Below are positions 16,738 to 24,144 of a DNA stretch of 24,519 nt, piece by piece. Position 1 is the first letter of the stretch, and each line of letters opens with the position of its first letter. The stretch comes from Chloroflexi bacterium UBA4733 (lineage in GTDB: Bacteria; Chloroflexota; UBA4733). Below the pieces are notes generated by a model. The model searched no databases. It was given only the letters and a program-made list of their open reading frames with translations, and had not been told where the DNA came from. The stretch covers positions 1 to 24,519 of the forward strand of contig DHIZ01000204.1 in the NCBI GenBank assembly GCA_002404055.1, in the 5' to 3' direction. The translations under genes were made by a program, and so were the position numbers.

Positions 16738-17020
16738 CCTCCCTATTCCTCATGGCAACCGGTTGGCCGGTAGCCCTATCGACGTCAACGACCTTGTAGG
16801 TGCGGATTTTCATCGCGACACCGGTGAGATATTTCAGCGGCTGCCGCTTCTCTTCCCGGAGGAAGCCGACCGTAATCAGCCATAAACGATGATCGGGAGA
16901 CTCTTGAAATTCTTCCAATCGGAAGTCTTCGACCGGCTCGTTGCTGAGTAGTCGTTTCGCGAATTCGACTGCCGCTTGGATAGTCTGCTCCTGCTGGGTG
17001 GCGTCGACCGTCTGGGACAT
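16730..17020 (-). CDS. Small protein paired with the PIN gene, possible antitoxin
   Basis: A 96-residue soluble protein. An N-terminal helix (EQTIQAAVEFAKRLLSN) is followed by a strand-rich part (HRLWLITVGFLREE, KIRTYKVVDVDRATGQPVAM). This resembles small alpha-beta proteins of about 100 residues common in cyanobacteria and Chloroflexota next to nuclease genes; I cannot name the family with certainty. It lacks a visible DNA-binding motif. The ATG at 17020 was chosen because GAGGAG lies 9 bases upstream. The overlap with the PIN gene and the small-gene-first order fit a type II toxin-antitoxin pair, which is inference. Confidence 0.65.
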   Translation of the reverse strand: MSQTVDATQQEQTIQAAVEFAKRLLSNEPVEDFRLEEFQESPDHRLWLITVGFLREEKRQPLKYLTGVAMKIRTYKVVDVDRATGQPVAMRNREGE

Positions 17021-17072
17021 CGAGATGTTCTCCTCGCTTGATAAGCCCCTGCTCATTACCGACCTCGCATGC

Positions 17073-17085
17073 AGCTAGACTAGCT
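17073..17085. promoter_or_regulatory. Palindrome upstream of the PIN unit, candidate operator
   Basis: AGCTAGACTAGCT is a perfect palindrome with 6-base arms and one central base, 53-65 bases upstream of the first gene of the PIN pair. Type II toxin-antitoxin units usually autoregulate through such sites. No promoter elements could be assigned confidently. The rest of 17021-17288 holds no recognised feature. Confidence 0.35.
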
Positions 17086-17288
17086 TGCTGACACTACCTA
17101 TTTTACGGTGGTGATGGCAGCGTTTGCGTCTGGCTGATGGCACTGTGGCCCCATTAACGGCGACAACACCGTCATGGCCGGTCGTGCATTGCCTGAATCA
17201 TGCCATATGCAATTCAGCGACGTGGTACATCATGGGAATCATGGTGTTGTGATGTAGCGATGTGAACGAGGACCTGCGGAGCGTTCGG

Positions 17289-18833
17289 TTAGAACCGCTT
17301 CGCCACGTCGCTGCCCAGTACCACCACCACCGGCGGGCCGGCCGATGCCGGGCGGTTGCCGGCGATCACGACAGCGCCGAGGAGATGGGCGACGTTGAAG
17401 GCGGCGTCGCGGGCGTTCGGTTCGTAGAAGGTCACGGTGGTGCGCGCCACGCCGCGCGGACCGTTCACGGGCGAAGCGAGGCGGAAGCCGTTGTCGGCCA
17501 GGTATTGCGTCGCCCGTTCGGCCAGACCGGGCACGGTCGTGCCGTTCTCGACCTGCACAGTGATGGGCGCCGGCTGGGCCCGTGGCGCCGCAGTGGCCGT
17601 TGGCGCCACAGGCTCCGGCCGTAGCGGAATCCTGGTGGCAGTGGGTAGCGGCGCCGGGATGGTCTGGCGCTCAGGCGGTGTCGCAACGGTGGTAACGGGG
17701 CGTATCATTGGCGGAGCCACACGGGTGTCCGCTGCTGGTTGGGGCTGAATCTGGAACATCTGGGCGACGGCCTGATCGATGGCCGACCAGTCGGGGACCA
17801 CTATCGCCTGCGTGCCGTCCGGTGACGCGCTGTTGGCCGAGTAGGTCGGCGGTTGCAAGACGATCTGGTGAATGTCGGCGCTCTTGAGGTCGCGGGCGAA
17901 GGAAGCGTACTGCAGCAGGTCGGTCAGCGGCACGTCGGTGCGGACGCTGTCCTGCATGTCCGATGCTAACTGGGGCAGGTGGGTGACGAGCGTCGGCCCG
18001 GTGAGGCGTTGCTTGAGCGCCAGCAGCAACTGCTGCTGCCGGCTGGACCGCCCAAAGTCGCCGATCAAATCGCCGTGGCGCGAACGGACGAATTGCAGCG
18101 CGTGGGCGCCATCCAGGTGTTGCGGTCCGGCAGGCAGGAATATTCGCATGTAGGCGTAGGGGTCGCTGGCATTGAGGTCGTCCGGGTAGGCGTCATCCAG
18201 CACGGGGTGAGCGAGGTCCATGTTGACGCCGCCCACCGTGTCGATCATTTTCTGGAAGCCTTGCAGCCCAATCCAGGCGTAATAGTCGATGGGGATGCCG
18301 AAGTTCTGCTCGATGGTCGCCCTGGCCGTGGCGATACCGCCAATCTCGTAAGCGATCTGGATTTTGCCGTAGCCGTAGCCCGGAATGCGCACCCAGAGGT
18401 CGCGAGGAATCGACAGCATGCCTACGGTGTGCGAGATTGGGTCCACCGTCACCACGATCATGCTCTGGGTCAGGTAGGTTCCCGCCGCGAATTTCAGGTC
18501 GGTATCGCTGCCCAGCAGCAGGAAGTTGACCCGCTGCTTGCGTTGCAGTGAGGGAAGCTGGAAGGGTGTTCCGGTCGACTGCGGGGTAACGACGCTGCTA
18601 CTGCCGGTGACAGGTGGTGGCGCCGCGGCTGGACCACCTGCCGAGACGGTGGCCATTTCGGCGGTGTTGGCCGTGCCGGCGGCGCTCACTGCCAGCCGGG
18701 GAACGACTTGTCCCGTCATGGCGACGAGCGGTTTGATCGTGGCGTAGGCGAAGATGGCGACGGTTCCCAGCAGAATCATAAGGAGGAGCAGGACGATCGG
18801 CAGGAATGATGGTCGGCGCCGCCGGTCGTTCAC
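17289..18833 (-). CDS. LytR-CpsA-Psr (LCP) family envelope protein with LytR_C domain
   Basis: A 514-residue membrane-anchored protein. Residues 11-31 form one transmembrane helix after a basic N-terminus, then comes a Gly/Ala/Pro/Thr-rich linker. The LCP domain (about 102-275) shows LLLGSDTD, VGMLSIPRDLWV with Arg144, and FVRSRHGDLIGDFGRSSRQQ with the conserved Arg/Asp residues. LCP enzymes transfer polyprenyl-linked glycopolymers to peptidoglycan or another acceptor outside the membrane. A second Pro/Thr-rich linker (about 370-425) leads to a LytR_C domain (about 427-514, ITVQVENGTTVPGLAERATQ). The start is GTG at 18833 with AGGGA six bases upstream. It stands alone, 109 bases from the small membrane protein gene upstream. 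Confidence 0.93.
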   Translation of the reverse strand: MNDRRRRPSFLPIVLLLLMILLGTVAIFAYATIKPLVAMTGQVVPRLAVSAAGTANTAEMATVSAGGPAAAPPPVTGSSSVVTPQSTGTPFQLPSLQRKQRVNFLLLGSDTDLKFAAGTYLTQSMIVVTVDPISHTVGMLSIPRDLWVRIPGYGYGKIQIAYEIGGIATARATIEQNFGIPIDYYAWIGLQGFQKMIDTVGGVNMDLAHPVLDDAYPDDLNASDPYAYMRIFLPAGPQHLDGAHALQFVRSRHGDLIGDFGRSSRQQQLLLALKQRLTGPTLVTHLPQLASDMQDSVRTDVPLTDLLQYASFARDLKSADIHQIVLQPPTYSANSASPDGTQAIVVPDWSAIDQAVAQMFQIQPQPAADTRVAPPMIRPVTTVATPPERQTIPAPLPTATRIPLRPEPVAPTATAAPRAQPAPITVQVENGTTVPGLAERATQYLADNGFRLASPVNGPRGVARTTVTFYEPNARDAAFNVAHLLGAVVIAGNRPASAGPPVVVVLGSDVAKRF

Positions 18834-18942
18834 CCGAATTCCCTGTCCGTCCTGCCTGCAACCTGCTGCGCAGTATAGGTCAGGGGCGGTGCAACGGTGA
18901 CGGGCTTCCTACGCGACTTGCCGGGGTTCCAATTGGCGATGT

Positions 18943-19176
18943 TCAGTCGTTGAGTGCGCGATCACCCAGCGCTATCAAGAGGCGGGCGCCGCGCAGCGTG
19001 ATGTAGATGGTGGCAATGATCGACAGGGGAATCAGGATGCGCTGGGTCGGGTGCAAGAGGAGGTTGGATGCCACCAGGATACCGGTGACGGGCGCGGCGA
19101 TGACCCATACCACGACCAGTGCCCACAGGAAGAGGTAGGTCAGGCCGCGTAGGGGAGCGGAAAGCCAGTCGGGCAT
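18943..19176 (-). CDS. Small two-helix membrane protein
   Basis: A 77-residue protein with two hydrophobic helices, residues about 8-38 (LTYLFLWALVVVWVIAAPVT) and 46-63 (ILIPLSIIATIYITL), joined by a short loop. I recognise no family. The ATG at 19176 follows GAGGAG by five bases, which supports this start over the longer frame from 19248. It is divergent from the 19264 gene and upstream of the LCP gene on the same strand, so a role in envelope assembly is possible but not shown. Confidence 0.65.
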   Translation of the reverse strand: MPDWLSAPLRGLTYLFLWALVVVWVIAAPVTGILVASNLLLHPTQRILIPLSIIATIYITLRGARLLIALGDRALND

Positions 19177-19263
19177 CGTTACTCCTCTCCGTTGTCCTGT
19201 GGGGGCGCTACGCCACCGCATCCGCGATCGTGCCGTATGCGCCGCCATGGTACGGTACTGCTG

Positions 19264-19614
19264 ATGTCAAGCACCATTCTCTGCCATACCCCCAATCGGT
19301 GTGTCGTTTGCGACACGCCCGGTGACTTCCCTTACGACGCGCGGTTTGATGGCACCGCGTGCGATGCCTGCCACGCGATGCTCACCATCCGCGACGATGT
19401 CTTTCGCCGCGCGCATCCGGAGCACGAAGGCGCCATCCGCGAGATCTGGCGCGATCTTGCCAACCCGGCTCGCGCACGTGAAGTGGGGCGACTCTACGTT
19501 GAGATTGCCTACTTCGACGAGCAGGAAGGAAGCGGCGAGCTGGACGGCCCGGACGACCGCATCCGCCGCATGATCCAGGGGGCGTATGAGGAAGAGGAGG
19601 ACCCCTCTCTCTGA
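19264..19614 (+). CDS. Small protein with paired CxxC motifs, zinc-ribbon-like N-terminus
   Basis: A 116-residue protein. Near the N-terminus it has CVVC and, 17 residues later, CDAC, a spacing that fits a small zinc ribbon. The rest is helical and acidic (EGAIREIWRDLANPARAREV), ending in an EEEED-rich tail. No family is recognised. I chose ATG 19264 because the Cys motifs begin soon after it; no good ribosome binding site is visible, and an upstream GTG/ATG frame to 19192 adds unconvincing residues. It is convergent with the rhomboid gene across a shared hairpin. Confidence 0.6.
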   Translation: MSSTILCHTPNRCVVCDTPGDFPYDARFDGTACDACHAMLTIRDDVFRRAHPEHEGAIREIWRDLANPARAREVGRLYVEIAYFDEQEGSGELDGPDDRIRRMIQGAYEEEEDPSL

Positions 19615-19638
19615 CTCTCTCCCCCTCACGGGAGAGAG
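19615..19638. terminator. Hairpin between convergent gene ends
   Basis: A perfect 9-bp stem, CTCTCTCCC (19615-19623) with GGGAGAGAG (19630-19638), has a 6-base loop. It starts one base after the stop of the plus-strand gene and carries the stop codon of the rhomboid gene in its loop. This symmetric position suits a bidirectional transcript end. There is no strong T-run on either side, so termination may be imperfect or Rho-aided. Confidence 0.5.
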
Positions 19639-20933
19639 AGAACGCCCCTCACTTGGAGTTGGCCTACGGCCAGCGCCAGTGCCACCGTGCAGATGCCTGC
19701 TAACACGATGCCGACGCCAGTTCCAAGCTGTCCTTGGAGGCGGTCGGTGACGATCGGGCGCGGGCGTAGCACGGCCCCCAGGAGCAGGCCGGCCAGGAAG
19801 CCGCCGGCGTGGGCGTAGAGGTTGATGCCGGCCACGGCGACACTGAGCACGGCGTTGAGAGCGACGACCGCCACGGCATTGCGCCAGAGCGGTGCTCGAA
19901 TCGTTGACGGTAAGGTGCGGCGGTGGCGGATGACGAGCGAGATGGTCGCGCCGAAGAGGCCGAAGATGGCGCCCGACGCGCCGGCGGAGACACCGTTAAC
20001 GAGGGGCAAGCTCAAGGCGTCACCGGCGATGGCCGCCAGAAGGTAGATAGTCAGGAAGCGTGTCGGGCCGTAGAGGCGCTCGACCAGTGGGCCGTAGATA
20101 TATAGTGCCCAGCAGTTGAAGAGCAGGTGCGACCAGCCGATGTGCAAGAAGGCGGCGGAGACGAGTCGCCACCACTGTCCGGCCAGCACCAGGGGCGTCA
20201 CGAGCACGCCAAAGCGGACAAGCACACGGGTACTGGTGGACCCGCCGCTCAGTTCCATGGCGGCAAAGAAGAGGCCGATCAGCACCAGAAGCGTGTAGGT
20301 GACCGGCGCTGCACCGCCGCTCAGTACGCGAGCGAGGTCGCGCCGCCGCTGTTGGCCCACGACGAGCGGCGGCTGCTCGCCCAGCAGGCCGGCGTCCTTG
20401 CTTTGCCATGCATGCAGGATCTCAGTAGCGAGCCCTGTGCGGCGGCGCCCAAGGATGTTGTCCGGCAAAACGACAGTGCCACCGCCCAGCAAGATGGCAG
20501 CGCAATCCACCGGCCAGCGGCCGAAGCTGCTGCCGCGGACGTCCCGGCGCAACGCCGCGGCGGCGGTTGCCAGATCACCGTGGGTAGCTCCGGTGTAGAC
20601 CCACAGCAGTAAGGCAGTGACCTGGCGACCTTTGCCGCCGCTTTGCGCCTCGACGTTCCCTTGCTCGCCGATGGTGCGGACCAGCGCCATGATGAACTCC
20701 ACCCGGCGATCCAGGTCGTTCGGCGTGAGCCCATCGGCCCAACAAAGCGCCACGAGATTGACATTCATCGCCATGCCGATGGTTTGCGTGCGTCCGAAGA
20801 TCAACGGCTGCCGCTCGCCGGCCCCCTGGCCGCCGCTGGCAGGGACCGGACCGTAGCTGCCGTCTCGTGCCAGGTACGCGGCAGCGACAGTGGTGAAGCG
20901 CTCGTACTCTTCAGTTGCCTGCTGATCGTTCAT
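19626..20933 (-). CDS. Rhomboid-family intramembrane serine protease with N-terminal extension
   Basis: A 435-residue protein. The C-terminal half is a rhomboid core of six or seven helices: QWWRLVSAAFLHIGWSHLLF with the oxyanion Asn273 after it, the catalytic Ser320 in GASGAIFG, and the catalytic His375 in NLYAHAGGFLAG. Rhomboids cut membrane proteins within or near the bilayer. The first 205 residues are soluble and unrecognised (GRTQTIGMAMNVNLVALCWA, RRVEFIMALVRTIGEQG, CAAILLGGGTVVLPDNILG). That part is far longer than usual N-terminal regions. Many bacterial rhomboids lack it. ATG 20933 overlaps the stop of the CxxCxxxCC gene (ATGA), which fixes the start. It is last in a long operon. Confidence 0.9.
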   Translation of the reverse strand: MNDQQATEEYERFTTVAAAYLARDGSYGPVPASGGQGAGERQPLIFGRTQTIGMAMNVNLVALCWADGLTPNDLDRRVEFIMALVRTIGEQGNVEAQSGGKGRQVTALLLWVYTGATHGDLATAAAALRRDVRGSSFGRWPVDCAAILLGGGTVVLPDNILGRRRTGLATEILHAWQSKDAGLLGEQPPLVVGQQRRRDLARVLSGGAAPVTYTLLVLIGLFFAAMELSGGSTSTRVLVRFGVLVTPLVLAGQWWRLVSAAFLHIGWSHLLFNCWALYIYGPLVERLYGPTRFLTIYLLAAIAGDALSLPLVNGVSAGASGAIFGLFGATISLVIRHRRTLPSTIRAPLWRNAVAVVALNAVLSVAVAGINLYAHAGGFLAGLLLGAVLRPRPIVTDRLQGQLGTGVGIVLAGICTVALALAVGQLQVRGVLSLP

Positions 20934-21940
20934 GCGAAAGCCACCGGCGCCGGCCACGTCAGCGTCACGGGGTTAGCCGTCGGCTGATCCAGGTCCTCCT
21001 CCAATTGCCGGCAGGCAGCGACGAGCGTACGCAACTGTCCGGCGGCCTCCTTCTGGCTCAGCGTGCCGGCACAAGCACGGAGCTCGGCGTCCATCAGCCC
21101 GGCGACCGGCACGAGATGCTGTTGGAAGAGTTCGGTGATGGTGGGGATGTAGCGCGCCTCCGGCACCTGCAAGCGCGGGCGGGTGTAGGAGGCAAAGAGC
21201 AGGTTCAGCGTGGTATCCCAGAGTGTACGGCGGCTGCCGCTGGCCGTGTCATGGTCGCGCAGCGCGACGCCAGCCGCAGCAATGGCAAGGTTGAGGCGGT
21301 GCCAATCCAGCCGGGCGGCAGCGAGGGGGGGGATGCCCGACGCTGCCAGGTAATCGCCGGCAGTCTGCGTGGCGGAGCCCAGGCCATGGCCGGGACACCG
21401 CGTGTGGGCGAGCGCCGACCAACCGGCCGGCTGACCATCGCCGTGTAGCTCCAGCTTGAACTGCAAGGGGAAGCTCCGGCACATGATCGGTCTACCGGTG
21501 TAGGCCTGGCAGCGCAGCGGCAGAGAGCGACCGCCATCATCGCCGGCGACAGCAAGGGCGGTGCGCGCGCCGATCTGGTGCTGCACGAGCACATCCAGGC
21601 GGGCCTGGGGTGTCGTGTCCACCGGCGGTGTCGCGTCGGCCGCGATTCCGAGAAAGGGACAGGCGGTAAGGTCCGGCTTGACCGGCAGAAACTCTACCGC
21701 CACTCGTGGAATACCACTCTCGGGATCAGGGAAGGCTGCCAGCCAGCCTTTGGCACTGAGGTCGGTGGCGTTGATACCGACAGCTAATACCAGTGAGCGC
21801 AGCTCCAGCGGACTGAGGACCAGGCGCTCGTTGGTGCAACAGAAGGCGCCGCAACCCTGGCAGGCGAACTGAAGGAGCGCGTCTGACGTCACGGCAACTG
21901 GCGGACGCCGCTCGACGCGGCCCGGCCCCAACTGCGCCAA
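20930..21940 (-). CDS. YkgJ-type CxxCxxxCC cluster protein
   Basis: About 336 residues. The N-terminal motif C-x2-C-x3-CC (FACQGCGAFCC), later LTACPFLG and then YTGRPIMCRSFPL, form the eight-cysteine pattern of the YkgJ/UPF0153 family, thought to bind a zinc or iron cluster; its function is unknown. The C-terminal 150 residues are helical and not family-typical. The start is uncertain. TTG at 21940 lies eight bases beyond the preceding stop; GTG at 21892 is closer to the motif; neither has a strong ribosome binding site. A longer frame from 22084 would overlap the TPP gene by more than 100 bases and is rejected. It is coupled to the rhomboid gene by ATGA. Confidence 0.8.
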   Translation of the reverse strand: MAQLGPGRVERRPPVAVTSDALLQFACQGCGAFCCTNERLVLSPLELRSLVLAVGINATDLSAKGWLAAFPDPESGIPRVAVEFLPVKPDLTACPFLGIAADATPPVDTTPQARLDVLVQHQIGARTALAVAGDDGGRSLPLRCQAYTGRPIMCRSFPLQFKLELHGDGQPAGWSALAHTRCPGHGLGSATQTAGDYLAASGIPPLAAARLDWHRLNLAIAAAGVALRDHDTASGSRRTLWDTTLNLLFASYTRPRLQVPEARYIPTITELFQQHLVPVAGLMDAELRACAGTLSQKEAAGQLRTLVAACRQLEEDLDQPTANPVTLTWPAPVAFA

Positions 21941-21948
21941 CGCCTGGC

Positions 21949-22569
21949 CTAGCCGGCCGGGCGGCGACCCGGTCCCAGTCCACTGAGCGTCTGGCGGACC
22001 GCCCAGAACTTCTCGGCGGCTACCGCCAGCTTCTCGTCCATCACCTGCTGGGTCATCGGCCCGTAGTCGCCCAGGCCGTCCCAACTCTCGATGTCGAGCG
22101 CGATCAGGAGCGGCCGCGGGCCGCGCAGCAGTTCCGGCAACTGCTGTTGCAGCGTCGCCAGGTCGCCGAAGCGTTCGGCGGCGGCATAGCCGGCGGCGCG
22201 GGCCAGGGCAGCATAGTCGGCCAGGCGAGCGGCCGGCACCGGCGAACCGCCGACGGTGGTGTAGGCGCCGTCATCGAAGACAAAGTGGACAAGGTTGGCG
22301 GGGCGAGCCTGGGCGATGCTCAAGAGGCTACCGAGGTTCATGGCCAGGCTGCCGTCGCCATCCAGCACCCAGACAGTCAGTTCCGGCTGTGCCAGCGCCA
22401 CCCCCAACCCCACCGAGGAGGCCTTGCCCATGCAGTTGGAGATGGGGAGATCAAGCGCTTTACGCTGCGACACGGCCGGCCAGAGGCGTGAGGTCGTCAT
22501 GGTCGCCACCACCAGTGCCTCACCGCGCTGCGTCGCCAGCCAGCGCAGGGCCTCTGCTCCAGACATCAT
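21949..22569 (-). CDS. Thiamine-diphosphate-binding subunit (sulfopyruvate/phosphonopyruvate decarboxylase-like)
   Basis: A 206-residue protein with the PP-domain of ThDP enzymes, similar to the beta subunit of sulfopyruvate decarboxylase or the C-terminal part of phosphonopyruvate decarboxylase. Visible are MGKASSVGLGVALAQPEL, then the ThDP motif start GDGSLAMNLG at 71-80, and VFDDGAYTTVGGSP at 97-110. Relatives usually have Asn where Asp100 stands, a metal-ligand position. Activity needs a PYR-domain partner, which is not in the window; it may be beyond the right edge. ATG 22569 has GGAG seven bases upstream. The gene lies 13 bases after the Rieske gene. Substrate is unknown. Confidence 0.8.
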   Translation of the reverse strand: MMSGAEALRWLATQRGEALVVATMTTSRLWPAVSQRKALDLPISNCMGKASSVGLGVALAQPELTVWVLDGDGSLAMNLGSLLSIAQARPANLVHFVFDDGAYTTVGGSPVPAARLADYAALARAAGYAAAERFGDLATLQQQLPELLRGPRPLLIALDIESWDGLGDYGPMTQQVMDEKLAVAAEKFWAVRQTLSGLGPGRRPAG

Positions 22570-22582
22570 GGGGACACTCCAA

Positions 22583-23032
22583 TCATTTCGTCGTTGCCAC
22601 CGGTCCCATCTCCACCACCACGTACTCTTGCTCCACCGACACCTGAAAGGTCTCGGCCATGTACGGTCCCGGCTGCCAGCCGTTGGCCAGTACCGCGCTG
22701 CCCGGCTGGACGCCTGCTTCGTAGTTGCGGACGCGCACTTTAGCGGGGTCGAACCAGGACTGGCCCGTGCGCAAGTCATATTCCCAGCCGTGCCAGGGGC
22801 AGCGCAGGATCTCGCCGGGGCGGCTGTAGTGGTACTCACCGGGGATATCGGCTTCCAGCAGACCGTGCAGGCGGCCTTCGCAGAGCGGACCGGCCTGGTG
22901 CGGGCAGCGGTTGAGCAGGGCGAAGTATTCGCCGTTGACGTTGAAGACGCCGATGGAACGCCCACCGACGCTCACGATCTTGCGGCTGCCGGCGGGAATC
23001 TCGTCGACAGTGGCGACGACGTAGGTCGGCAT
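22583..23032 (-). CDS. Rieske [2Fe-2S] protein
   Basis: A 149-residue single-domain Rieske protein. Cluster ligands are C43-x-H45 (NRCPHQAGPLCEG) and C78-x2-H81 (LRCPWHGWEYDLRTG), the arrangement of oxygenase ferredoxins and of Rieske domains in ring-hydroxylating dioxygenases. The inter-motif loop is long (32 residues, GLLEADIPGEYHYSRPGEI). No catalytic oxygenase domain follows, so it probably shuttles electrons to a partner oxygenase. The start codon shares one base with the stop of the amidohydrolase gene (TGATG). Being in a row with two amidohydrolases supports a catabolic role. Confidence 0.93.
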   Translation of the reverse strand: MPTYVVATVDEIPAGSRKIVSVGGRSIGVFNVNGEYFALLNRCPHQAGPLCEGRLHGLLEADIPGEYHYSRPGEILRCPWHGWEYDLRTGQSWFDPAKVRVRNYEAGVQPGSAVLANGWQPGPYMAETFQVSVEQEYVVVEMGPVATTK

Positions 23033-24132
23033 CAGGCGCGTGGCTCCAGGTGGTAGAGGGCGCGGGCGTTGTCGGCCATGATCTTGCGTTGCAACTCGGG
23101 CGGCAGCGGCGCCGGCACTGCGCTGTCCGGCGCGTCGAAATCCCAGTGCGGGTAATCGGTGGCGAACATCAGGCGGTCGTCCATTTTCAGGTGTTCCAGG
23201 AACTGATAGAACTGCTCTTTGCGGTGGGGCTCTTCCATGGGCTGGGTGGTGAGCCAGAAATGTTGCCGAACGTACTCGGATGGCGGACGTGTCAGGTGCG
23301 GCACTTCGGCGCGCAGCAGCGACCAGGCGCGGTCGAGTCGCCACATCAACGGCGGCAGCCAGCCCATGCCGCCCTCGATCAGCACGACCTTCAAGGTCGG
23401 GAAGCGCTCGAAGACGCCTTCGCAGACGAAGCTGACGAGGTGCGTTTCCAGGGAGGGGGGCATGCCGGCGTGGTCCTCGATATAGAAGGAGGGCCAGCCG
23501 GCGCCGGTGATGGCGCTGCCGCCGGCGCCGCCGAAGTGGATGCCGACGGGCAGGTTGTGGCGGGCGGCTGCCTCATACATGCGCCAGTACTTGCGGCGGC
23601 CTAATGGCTCCGCCGTGCGCGCTACGAGGAGCACCTGCACGAAGCCCGTGTAGTCACCGACGCGCTCGATCTCCGCTGCCGCGAGGTCGCCGTCTTCGTA
23701 GGGAACGACAATGGAGGCACGCAGGCGTGGCTCCGGTTCCAGCCAGTACTCACGCTGCCAATCGTTGGCAGCGCGGGCCAGGGCGGCGCCGTACTCCAGG
23801 TTGAGCTGGCTGCCTGCTCCCATCGTCCAGTTGAGCAGGCCGTACTCGATGCCCCAGGTGTCCAGCAACTGCTGCTGCAAAAAGGGCAGGTCCGAGCCGG
23901 GCGGATTGCCGTTCGGCGGCCAGGAATCGGTGCGTGCCGCATTGGGATTCATGCGCGGGTAGCCGCCACCGGAGTGACCACGCCCCCCGAACTGCTCGTG
24001 GTGCCGGCGCCAGCGCGCGGACATGTACCGCCCCAGGTTCACCTCCTTCGGCGTGGCGATGTGGATATCACAGTCAATCAGCGCCGGTGCGGTGCGCCGC
24101 GTTTGCAAGGGCCGTTCCAGGGTCGTGACCAT
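23032..24132 (-). CDS. Amidohydrolase-2 family hydrolase/decarboxylase (COG2159)
   Basis: A 366-residue TIM-barrel metal-dependent enzyme of the ACMSD/LigW-type family, which hydrolyse or decarboxylate aromatic and related acids. Visible metal and active-site positions: IDCDIHIATP near the N-terminus (D-x-H), LPVGIHFGGAG, VVLIEGGMGWLPPLMWRLDR, and LMFATDYPHWDFDAP with the late Asp. Length is typical. ATG 24132 follows AAGGAG with a spacing of about 8 bases. It is preceded by a paralogous gene and followed without a gap by the Rieske gene. The substrate cannot be told from sequence. Confidence 0.92.
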   Translation of the reverse strand: MVTTLERPLQTRRTAPALIDCDIHIATPKEVNLGRYMSARWRRHHEQFGGRGHSGGGYPRMNPNAARTDSWPPNGNPPGSDLPFLQQQLLDTWGIEYGLLNWTMGAGSQLNLEYGAALARAANDWQREYWLEPEPRLRASIVVPYEDGDLAAAEIERVGDYTGFVQVLLVARTAEPLGRRKYWRMYEAAARHNLPVGIHFGGAGGSAITGAGWPSFYIEDHAGMPPSLETHLVSFVCEGVFERFPTLKVVLIEGGMGWLPPLMWRLDRAWSLLRAEVPHLTRPPSEYVRQHFWLTTQPMEEPHRKEQFYQFLEHLKMDDRLMFATDYPHWDFDAPDSAVPAPLPPELQRKIMADNARALYHLEPRA

Positions 24133-24144
24133 CGGGATGTCTCC

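Noticed and set aside
21949..22965. Longer 338-codon version of the ThDP subunit
   Set aside because: The first 130 residues are an out-of-frame reading of the Rieske gene; the ThDP domain begins at the ATG at 22569 with its own ribosome binding site.
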